DNA of 64,000 nucleotides, from positions 47,885,847-47,949,846 of the forward strand of contig CM023457.1 in assembly GCA_013339765.2 (NCBI GenBank), in the 5' to 3' direction. Positions 47,361 to 56,600 of the stretch are shown one piece after another. The translations under genes and the position numbers were made by a program. This DNA is from Haemaphysalis longicornis. Its lineage: Eukaryota; Arthropoda; Arachnida; Ixodida; Ixodidae. Under the pieces are notes generated by a model, which ran no database searches, was not told where the DNA came from, and saw only the letters and a list, made by a program, of their open reading frames with translations. Position 1 is the stretch's first letter; the number at the start of each line of letters is the position of its first letter.

Positions 47361-47420
47361 CAGTAATCGTATGCCAGCGTTTATCATGAGAGTTCTTTGA
47401 GACCTATATAAAGACACCGG
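47360..47420 (+). promoter_or_regulatory. Conserved block with TATA box, unit D
   Basis: TTTATCATGAGAGTTCTTTG, then AGACC, is followed by TATATAAAG at 47405-47413 and ACCGGAGCC. It is the only family copy in which the TATA is intact, although the exon behind it is dead. Confidence 0.5.
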
Positions 47421-47491
47421 AGCCGAGAAAGTTTCGCAAAAGCCCGTCTGAGCTTAGAAACAATGCTTTCCCGACTCAGATAACCTTTGGA

Positions 47492-47693
47492 ATACGCCTA
47501 GTCTTCAGAGGGATTCCCACTGCTGCTGTCCTGCCTACTGGCATTGGCTGTCGGATCGTCGAGCGGCCAGCGCCGCTGAAACGTCTCCATTATGGTCCAA
47601 TGCATGAAACCCAATGCACTCCCTGTGCGCTGCGGAAGCGGTACGGCTCGCGGACGACGAGCGGTCGGCGGCCAATTGCACGAACTGTGTCAG
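47492..47693 (+). pseudogene. Dead exon 1 of the secreted-protein family, copy D
   Basis: The sequence aligns with exon 1 of gene A through CTGCTGCTGTCCTGCCTACT and GGCATTGGCTGTCGGATCGT to a donor at CAG|GTAAAC (47693). The start codon is lost (ATACGCC where A has ATGCCTG). The codons for QRR are followed at once by TGA (about 47577-47579). The middle of the exon is shorter by deletions. The two cysteines next to the donor (NCTNC in A) are still visible as CACGAACTGTGT. No matching exon 2 was found downstream before 64000. Confidence 0.75.
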
Positions 47694-47907
47694 GTAAACT
47701 TACGCTACTGGTAATAGTGCCTATTCTGACACGTCGCAGCGTAGACAAAGTTTGAGTCCATAGTAAAAGCAGCCGGGGCGAATGGAGACAGTATACCTAT
47801 TTTGTAGCGTTTTGTACAAGCATGCGCTTTGAGTTGGCGAATAATGAACCTTTCAGGATGAAGGTTGGCTTAGCCTCCGTAATCATTTCTGTACGACTGG
47901 GTATACC

Positions 47908-48322
47908 AAAATGTGTAAATTGCGCTAAGGAACACACCACAAAGAGAGAACACAAGGACAGGCGAAGACTTGCAACTAACTTTTATTCCACGGGGAAACA
48001 CACCTAAATACAGACGGGCATATCATTGCGCACGCCCAAGAGCACAAACCTAGAACTTGTGGAGAATATTTTCCCAAACGTTCTACGATAAACATCATCT
48101 CACGGCTGTGCTTTTCCTGAAAAGCAAAGATGCCGCTGTGTACGAGACTTCCGCGCACCTTAAAGATACCCAGGTGGTCAAAATTAATCCTGAGCCCTCC
48201 ACTACGCCCCGCCTCATCGCCTGCGTTGCGTTGGTGCGCTGAACCCTACAATGAATGAATGAATGAATGAATGAATGAATGAATGAATGAATGAATCGAA
48301 TCAATCAATCAATCAATCAATC

Positions 48323-48412
<90 letters not shown>

Positions 48413-48663
48413 GTTGTGCTCTTCAATAAACTGATGTTAACAGAAGAGCGTTTGCGAAAATCCTCACGACATTTGTTTTAGAGTTGTGTTTCTTGCGCGT
48501 GCGAATTATATGCCCTTATGTATTTATGTGTGGTTCTGGGTTGAATAAATGTTTGTTGCAAGCCTGCGCCTGTCCTTGTGTTGTCTCTGTGTGGTGTTTT
48601 CCTCAGCGGTTTACATTTTTTGAAAACATGCGCCGACTCGCCCAACCAGTTCTTGTCATTCTA
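47908..48663. mobile_element. Hairpin (foldback) insertion 4, split by a SINE
   Basis: Long inverted arms (about 47911-48085 and 48470-48635) contain AAGGACAGGCGAAGACTTGC and GCAAGCCTGCGCCTGTCCTT. Each arm also carries an AATAAA- or TTTATT-type sequence. The right end tag is AACATGCGCCGACTCGCCCA. A 13-bp target duplication, GACTGG(G/C)TATACC, lies at 47895-47907 and 48664-48676. The loop is occupied by SINE copy 5 and its microsatellite tail. Confidence 0.85.
48117..48412 (+). mobile_element. 5'-truncated Ruka-like SINE with expanded tail (copy 5)
   Basis: The body begins near AAAAGCAAAGATGCCGCTGT and keeps GGTGGTCAAAATTAATCC. The tail has expanded to about 165 bases: (GAAT)n at 48248-48295, then (AATC)n at 48300-48412. 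The target duplication is GCTGTGCTTTTC (48105-48116) and GTTGTGCTCTTC (48413-48424), with two mismatches. Confidence 0.85.
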
Positions 48664-48676
48664 GACTGGCTATACC

Positions 48677-49689
48677 TTGGCCGGCAGCCAGTAGTCCTCA
48701 TTTGGCATTTTTGATCGCCTAAGGGAATATATTGCTCCCGTGCGGAACCGTTCGCACCACCATCCTTCGAAGCCTTCATAAAAACTTTTAAAGCTTTCCC
48801 ACGGCACTATTTTTGTGTGCTACCCGAGCGAACCCAACACTGAATTATTTTTTTTTCCTTACGAATCGTGCGGCATGCAGGCGTAGATCGTACTCCCGGA
48901 AAGGGCTTCTGGTATTAAGAGCAAACTAATAAAACTAATAAAGTTTACTGGTGGGCATTAAGTGCCCCTAGCGCCGCCTAACCCTTCTTTAATTATTTGT
49001 GAGTGCGCGCATGTGAGGACAATTTTACTGCCAATACAACACAACCCCGTACTGGTGCACCAACCAAGCCTCACAGGTACCAATGAAGGAGCCATGAATT
49101 TTGACCACAGGTCATTTGCTGGTAAGAACAAAATTTTCGGCTTCTGTAGTCTATACATAGCGAAGACTAGTGGGTAGACAATAAACCAGTATGCTGCCTA
49201 TATTGACGCCTGCTTGGCATCCAATTATTTTCAGTTGGTTTTTCTCTTCTGTATGGAAGCCAATGTCTGCTAACAAGTATACCCAGAATTTTATGGTGGA
49301 TGTGTTTCCGGACTTTTAATGTGGCATGAACCTTGCTCGCATGCACATTTCAACTTCGTGACTTCTGATTTCTGAGATTGTTTCCTTACTGTAAGTATTT
49401 CTAATCTCAGCCATTAGGTTTGATTGGGGGTTTCTCATTTAATTTGCGTAAGTGAGCACCCCTTGCGCTTTTCCTAGTGCCCTTGGTCTGCTAAACTAGG
49501 TATCTTTTTTCTGAAATTGCGTCATTGGGAAATGTCTTTTTTCCATGTTAGTTATGCACGCATTTCTCCTGCAAAGGCTTGGCAAAAAGAAAGTCGAACC
49601 AAATCTACCACGTTAAAGACCTTGAGCTAGCTAGCTCAAATACCCATTGTGTTAACCTGTATTCATACATTTACTTGTTTTTACTGCAG
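48677..49689. other. Unassigned stretch
   Basis: No gene, SINE or inverted repeat recognised. It is AT-rich from about 49200 onward. Confidence 0.4.
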
Positions 49690-49753
49690 GCGTCCACAAA
49701 TGTAGATGAATGGATTGAAACTGCCCCTTCAACGCCTGTCGTACTTGCACTTG
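49690..49753 (+). CDS. Candidate internal exon 1 of an unknown plus-strand gene
   Basis: The 64-base segment is bounded by a good acceptor (TTGTTTTTACTGCAG) and donor (G|GTAAGA) and reads ASTNVDEWIETAPSTPVVLA, then L, ending in phase 1. The only downstream segment I found with matching phase is 57289-57509, whose first two bases complete a glycine codon. I do not recognise the protein, and no upstream exon was identified. The surrounding frame extends beyond both splice sites, so chance is possible. Confidence 0.25.
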
Positions 49754-51287
49754 GTAAGATAGTACATAATATATTATCATGTTTGTGCCTGGAACCCTCA
49801 TTTATAAAGCAAACTATCCAATCCATGCACTGGCACAACTGCACCATCTTCCAACTACCACTCACCCCTTGCACTTGTTTGGTTGAGTACTGCATGCCTT
49901 GTGAAAAGAACATATCTGGAATTCATTTTTGGAACCTCTGTTTCATTGAATGCATTGTGAGGCACACAAAATCGGTAGTAGAGAAAACCTGAGGGAGAAC
50001 CAGGAACGCGCTTTGGGAAGGAGAAACAGCCGTGCTGGAGGAGGGTTCTGAGAGGGGGAGAGGGACCCTAGAACGTTCTAGACGCACCTAGTATATGTTG
50101 CCGCATGCGCTCAGAGCTTCATTCCACATGGCCATGGGCTACTACGCACCAGACCCTAGTCACGGGCGGGGAAGACCGAGAAGTACAACGCAATGGAAGG
50201 CGCTTGAGCAGCTCGAAATGCTGCTCTTCGTAACTGCCGTCATGAGGAAAGTGGCGAGTGGTGCAGCTGCGGCAGCGGGCTGATGGGAGCAACATGAGAG
50301 ATCCAAAGCAGATCAACAGAAGGCCCAACTAGACTTGCCTTCAGATTCGTAGAGTTCTAAGCAACCCCCATAATTTTTGTGCAAGTTGAATGACCTCTAT
50401 GAGTGCTAAATTGGCGCTGGTTTTGGTAATGGCTCGTCAAAGGAGGAAATGCAGATAGATGCACGAACAAAGCTATACTGTTCTTGTTTGTGCAACCTAC
50501 AGGTGCCCCAAAATGTAAACGGAGCACGGCTGCATGAATTAGAATAATTTCTATTTTATGCGGCTGCCATGCATAATTAGAATATGTGCGGCCCAATTTT
50601 ATTTTACAATGACTTTTTTGAATAGTCACTCAATTTTGCTTGCTAGACATACGGCAGAGAAATCCCCTCAAAATCTCCAACCCGTGCTCCGTTTACTTGT
50701 TGGGGCACCTTCACATGCCTAATGAAATGTAACTTCAAGCAAGGGATCACACCTTTGGTTGGCAGCTGGCTGAGTGGCCAGGAAGTGGTAAGCCAAATGC
50801 ACGGCATATGGTCATAGAAAATGTGAGAAATTGGTTTTGCCCGGTAGGAAGGGGGCCCATTTGTTTTTATGCGACCCCCCCCCCCCCCTGAATAGATTCC
50901 TGGGTTGAATAGGATGGAGGGTTTAGTTTAGGTTTTAAGGAGTTTCAAGCATCAGTAGTCTTGTAATCCGTAATCACTGTAGCCTGTACTCCGACGAAGC
51001 GAGAGGGGCTGCCAGTTCTGCTGTTTATCTAGCGTTGCACCGCAAGAGCAAGCTGGGCCAATTTTTCACATCCGTCTGAGAAACAGCACCTGAGGTCCAG
51101 AATTAGAACACGCGAACTCATGCTCTGAACCGCAGTGAGATAGCCTCAAGGAGAGTCCAGCGGTTTGCGGAGTCGGACAAAAGCCTTCCTGATATTCTCC
51201 GGCACTGCAAGAACGAACGGCTTATACAGCGTCTGAAATGTAGAAGGCCTGGCAGTAAAACCTTCTTCACAAGTTTGCCACGTCAAA
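49754..51287. other. Unassigned stretch containing one MITE
   Basis: Apart from the short inverted-repeat element at 50502, nothing is recognised. A run of 13 C residues lies near 50876. Confidence 0.4.
50502..50709. mobile_element. 208-bp MITE-like element
   Basis: The ends GGTGCCCCAAAATGTAAACG, then GAGCACGG, and CCGTGCTCC, then GTTTACTTGTTGGGGCACC, form 28-bp terminal inverted repeats with few mismatches. No coding content. A target duplication is not obvious. Confidence 0.65.
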
Positions 51288-51300
51288 GCACGATAGCCTC

Positions 51301-51420
51301 CATGGGGGGTAACAGCGCAAACTGGACGAAAACACGAAAAGGGAGTGTATTTGTTTTCGCCTAGTTCGCGCTGTTACCTCGCCATGAAGCAGTACCAACA
51401 GCCCAGCTTACAACGCTCCT
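51301..51420. mobile_element. Hairpin (foldback) insertion 5
   Basis: The arms GGTAACAGCGCAAACTGGAC, then GAAAAC, and GTTTTCGCCTAGTTCGCGCT, then GTTACC, are inverted copies. The right end tag is GAAGCAGTACCAACAGCCCA. The target duplication is GCACGATAGCCTC (51288-51300) and GCACGATTGCGTC (51421-51433). The paralogous sequence near 53305-53330 lacks the insertion. Confidence 0.8.
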
Positions 51421-51429
51421 GCACGATTG

Positions 51430-51600
51430 CGTCGGCTACCCGCGTAGCTTGCAACCACGAAAAGGGACCTGATAAGCGCTGTCAAACTTACCTGCATGTC
51501 TGTGTGGCTGCGTGCGAGACAGGCAGCGAGAGTGAGAACCTCTTCCTCATTTTGTGGCCCTTTGGTGCAAAGAAGCTCGCACTGAATCCTTGCTCAAAAA
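51430..51600 (+). repeat. Coding-like duplicate, copy 1 (GPDKRC motif)
   Basis: The frame reads GPDKRCQTYLHVCVAACETG, then SESENLFL and FGAKKLAL. It is about 80% identical in DNA to 53318-53470, where the same frame reads GPDKRCHTEEHLCVAACETD, then SENENLFL and FRAKKVL. The frame is kept and cysteines are conserved, which suggests a former coding exon. No start, splice site or known family could be assigned. Confidence 0.4.
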
Positions 51601-51649
51601 TCTAAGTAGTTTCACTTGACGTGAAAGATGTCAGAAGCGACTGAAAGTG

Positions 51650-52850
51650 GCTCACCAGGTTTCTTTGTTATTCTTGAGAATGCCTTGTGTTTGTGTTTTT
51701 TGATGCAACGCCACCTGCATAATATTGCCTGATACAGGCGGCGGCGTTGCTCCGACTATTCAGCCAAGAGGCGCTGTTGAGTCTCTTTTGACTAGTTTCA
51801 GTGTCAGTCTAGCGTTGATATGTGCTTGCCAGGGCCGCCTCCCATGTATCCAGTGCGGTAAGCTGCATTGAGGTGTTTCTGGTCACTGTTCCCCATATGA
51901 TTGGGCAGGGCCCTGTGGTGTGGAACAGCATGGCTGTCTCGCCGCATTTCTTGGAGTAATCCTCAAGGTCTCTATATTCGTGTGGCAGCATCTTCAACCC
52001 TCTGGATGGGTGTATACAGGCATTTGTTTGGTTAGTTCGCATGATTCGCGCTTCAGAAGCAGTGAGGCTTTAATGTGTATGTGGAAATTGGGCCCCGAGC
52101 TGCCGCACTTTGTGTCGGTTTGACCACAAGTTGGCGCTGTGTAAGGACGCGAGATGTTCCCGTCGGTTGCGTGGTATGTGAGTGCAGCCGCATTGGCACC
52201 CTCATTCCCTTCGACTACTTCATTTCCCTGGGTCCCTATGATTTGTTCGAACTTTCCCATTTCTTGTGGCAGTATAGATGTGAGCTGTTTTGTATTCTGC
52301 CAGCGGTGATTAGTCGTGCCGGCCCTTTGCAGTCCGGCACGATGTTTAGGCTCGCTGTTTTTCCCTAAACCGAATGGCCGAAAGTAGTGCGCTCACTTCT
52401 AATAGTTTGAGGCGTTTTTCTGCGTGAGGCAGTCGAAAGCGTCTCCCTGCGTTAGTGGTTACCACTGAGTCCGTCCTTGTGGCATTGTATCTTGCTGCGT
52501 CGAGATACGCCGCGTTGTCGGGATTGCTTGATTTGCGACGGATGAAATCTGTTCTGCCTTTCCTTGAGAAAAGCTAGCATGGAGATCCACAGAGAGGATC
52601 CTCTCTTTGTGGATCTCTGGCTAAATATTCTCAGGGAGAGGCAAGGTCTTTTGTGTTTCCCTTGCACTGGGGTTGCATCGTGCTCCTGCTCTGGGATTTC
52701 CACTTCCGGTGGGTGTCCTTCCGCCTACAGCATAGCTCGTCCTGTCTTCATTTTCCCTAGACGTTGTTTCTGCAGTGCGAGGCTGGCTTCCATTATTTCT
52801 TTTATGGTGTCGTAAACTCGCCACTTGGGCCCGGTACCTAGGGTTCCCCC
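51650..52850 (-). mobile_element. LINE ORF2 3' part with RNase H relic
   Basis: On the minus strand, in order: NAAYLDAARYNATRTDSVVT (start of an RNase H domain, about 52530), then GTQGNEVVEGNEGANAAALT (the H-x-GI-GNE-AD motif, about 52220), then LPHEYRDLEDYSKKCGET, TRNTSMQLTALDTWEAALAS and the C-terminus. Frames shift between pieces and no polyadenylation tail is obvious. The family is the I/R1-like group of tick LINEs with RNase H. A palindrome at 52582-52618 (GATCCACAGAGAGGATCCTC) lies within it. Confidence 0.6.
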
Positions 52851-52907
52851 CATAAATTCCGCTCCATTCTATTCCCTAACCCCATCTCTCCGCTTCCTTT
52901 TTCTCAG

Positions 52908-52951
52908 TAAAGTCAGTCAGTCAGACAGTCACTCAGTCAGTAAGTCAGTCA
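52908..52951 (+). repeat. (CAGT)n microsatellite
   Basis: AGTCAGTCAGTCAGACAGTC continues as an imperfect tetranucleotide run of about eleven units. Confidence 0.9.
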
Positions 52952-53317
52952 GGCCTATAAAGAGACACTGGATTGAGTTTTCATTATTTTGGTATATAAT
53001 GCGTTAATTCATTATGCTTTCTTTTACATTTTGGCGGCCTATGTCCTATGTGTGGCCTAGCAACGGGAGCGTTCATGGCAAGGGCGCAGCGCAAAGATCA
53101 CCACTAACACCTCGCATACCAACAACGTGGACGTCTGTGGTGCAGAGGAATAGACAGAAACTTCGTAACGCGAGTGGCTGAGGTTCTGTGCTAACCAGGA
53201 AAAGCGGTTTTCTTTTTGAAGCCTCTGTTTGTGTGCGCGACCACGTGACCCCGGACGAGCTACGACGACATCCGGGCCCTTCAAGTGCTCCGCACTTAAA
53301 CGTCGTCGAAACACGAC

Positions 53318-53470
53318 AGGGCCCGGCCACACGCGTATCCCGAAAACACGACACGGGACCTGATAAACGCTGCCATACTGAAGAGCATCTCTGTGTGGCT
53401 GCGTGCGAGACAGACAGCGAGAATGAGAACCTCTTCCTGTATGTTATGGTCTTTCGTGCAAAGAAGGTGC
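53318..53470 (+). repeat. Coding-like duplicate, copy 2 (GPDKRC motif)
   Basis: Paralogue of 51430-51600 without the hairpin. The reading frame is open from 53188 to 53496. It lies about 150 bases beyond, and antisense to, the final exon of the esterase-like gene. Confidence 0.4.
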
Positions 53471-53621
53471 TCGGACCTCACGTGCGTAAAAGATAAATTA
53501 AAGAACAAACCAGACAACAAAACGAAAGAACGCCTTTCTGTGCACCAGCGACATTTGAACAATATATTTTTTCTATCATGCGGCGATGCAGCTCTACAAC
53601 CATTTTCTTCAAACGTCCGCC

Positions 53622-56600
53622 TCACCAGAAGAACCTCGCGCACAGTTTGTCCAGTGGTTCGTAATACTCGGTGAGGGCCTCGGTGCTGTCCTCGATTTCT
53701 AGGCGCGTGTTGTTGGCGGACTTCCAGGGTTCCCACGGCTCTCCATTCTTCATCTTCGGCACGCTTCTGGCGGGGAAGACGGGGAAAGATATGAGAACAG
53801 ATTTCTGATTCTGATTATAGGGTTTAACGCGCCGACGCAACGCAGGCGATGAGACGCGCCGGAGTGGAGGGCTCCGGATTAATTTTGACCACCTGGGGAT
53901 CTTTAACGTGCGCCGAAATCTCGTACACACGGGCGTTTTTGCTTTTCGCCTCCATCAGAAAAGCGGCCGCCGCGGCCGGGAATCGAACCCAGCGACCTCG
54001 TGCTCAGCAGCGCAACGCCTTAGCCACTGAGCCACCGCGGCGGGTGATATGAGAACAGAACTTCGCTTGCAAGCAGTATATGCATTCAGCATGGGCGAAT
54101 ATTAGGTGTTCTTGAATATTCAATTGAATTGCTCTCCATGCGTTATTCGCTTCGATCCGAATGCAGGTATTTGATATTTTAGAAGTATTCGGCACTCCCG
54201 ATTGGGTAGCCAAATGCAGAGCTTTTCGGTCAAGCCTTCCGAGATTTAATCCCAGGCTTGTCTTTCATCCCGGGCTTTCATCAAAGACCCTGCCAACGCG
54301 GACATTTCTATCAGTGGTAAGTTATCGCCTTGGCTAGAGGTTCGACCAGCTCTGCCGCCATCACACTATGAATTCAAAGGCTGCACTTAAATGACCGCAC
54401 TGCCGACATACGGGACCAAGCCGGTGCACTACTACTGCCAATTCGGTACAGAATTAGCGGAACACTATTCAAAATGGTGGCCTGTAACTTGCAGCTTTGG
54501 TTGGCTTCGGCACGGATACTAGTGGCTAAAATACTCTCCTTTACCGGATCTTCTATTGGCGCTAAGATCTCTGGAGCCAACTGCGTGTCCTTTTCTATTT
54601 TGGCTACTACTAATTGCGTTTGAAAATAAATCTCCTAAGTGCACCCATCACTTCTGTGTTTACATCTTTAGTATCTGCTTAGAATTCAGCACATTTGTGT
54701 TTAGTAAATATGGCAGCTCACTGGGTGAGCGGTGACCGACAAGTTACCGACTACTTGGGCGCCCCTGTGCTCCCACGGTCTGAAATCCCTCTGGAGGCGG
54801 GGAGGGACCATGGCAGCTGGCTTTACCTTGCGCTGGCCAAGGTGGGACGAAAGTACCTTTGAATTCCCGCCACGAAAGCGAGAAGTCAGAGGCCATTCTT
54901 GACAACAGGAAATGTCAGCCGCCCGCAGCAGCTGCTTCTCCCCGAGTATGTGGGGCAACAAGTATTTCTTCACGAAAACTTGTGAATACACTAAAGGAAA
55001 GCTGCGCATGTTTTTTTCGAGTATATTCTCAAGTGGTAATGTATTTCCTAATGCTGTGCCTACGTGAGTTCTAGTTCCAGTCGAATCACAATTTCCTTTT
55101 TCTTTTCAATTTGTGATATGCACTATTTCAACTATTCGATTGTAAATCATTCGACCAAATCACTATTCGCTTCGAATTGGCTTCGAACCTCAAATTCTTT
55201 ATTCGCTCAACCCTAAAATGCATACAGTGAAGGTCATGGGTTCGGGTTTCACCCGGGGGCGCAATTCCGTTTCTTTCAAGATACACAAGTAAAAGCGCCT
55301 AGTGCCATCGGCTGATTCATTTTGAACACATTCTGTTGACGAAATGCAAACATTGTTTATCAATATCCGTACCTATTTTAGCGTAAAGAACAGGGGTTCG
55401 GTATGAGGCGTTAGGCAGTATTCAGCCTATCAACGTGTTTAATTCATGCTTTGCCCTATGCAGGGAGGGCCGCTTCTGTAGGGTATACGAAATGAAAATT
55501 GCCGCGAGGGAACCATGTTTGTCTTTGACTTGTATTTTCTCAAGCATCTCAGGAAATCTATTTCAATCGAAAAATGATGAACCACTTCCCCCATGCCATC
55601 GAGGAAGTTCTTGACTGCTGGATTTTCTCTGTGTTTATCCGACGAGCCACTTAATCTAAATTGTGATTAGCTGCTCGCACAGCAAGGGAATAGGTTATTC
55701 CACGCTTGCTACCATAGATAGCATAAGAGGCCTATAAGCTTAATGCCAGCTCTAGATGTCGTAGACGGTCACGTCAGGGCCCGGGATGCTAGAACATTAT
55801 ACAGCGTTTGTGGTTGCACAAATATAAAAATCCGTGTGGTATTGATTGGAATTTCACAGCTTCCGATCTCCATAGCTTATGATGGGCGTGCTTCAAGTCA
55901 CTATCGTGTCTGCGTCGCTTGTACCTTGGAGCGCTTTTATGACCCATATCACGGTGGTGCATGCTCCTAACAAATGCCAGCAAACCAAAATGCGTTTGTC
56001 AGCTCAGGGGTTAAGCTGAGCGAACCACGGCCCCGTGATCCCCCAGTGGATATCACGCTCACACGAGCAGAGCTACCTGCTGCGAGGATGGTATTGCGGT
56101 GGGTTCTGCGTTCAAAATGTTTGGCTTTCTTCAAGGTTACACAGGCCGAACAAAAAGTGGTCATGGCTTGTACAAATCCCCGCAAGTGGCAGCAGCATAT
56201 CACACACACTCTCTGCTCATCCCCACCCGTTGTCGCACGCACTTGTTACACATATCCACGGCGAATACAAAGTATGTCGGAGGGTCATCTCCTCGACGCT
56301 TGCACCAGCAGGCACATTCCCGAGCAATAGTTTGTTGTTCTCCTTTTAACCGGGTACGTTTAAACGTACCATATATACTACCGCTACCGGAGAATAATAA
56401 TAGTCACGTAATAAAAAAGTGTTTACACTGCAAGCTGGCCGGTGTCATAGCCGCTGTAATAAGGGCTTAAAAAGAGCGCTATATGTGGCCTGCCATAGGA
56501 GAAATAGAAAAAAAACAGGATTGGAGCCAATACCAACTCCAGCATGCAATAGAAATCCGTAGCTTCTTCAGCCTCGATCGCTTACGACGTATAACTTATG

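Noticed and set aside
56353..56370. Perfect 18-base palindrome as a regulatory operator
   Set aside because: One such palindrome is roughly what chance allows in 64 kb, and nothing around it suggests a function.
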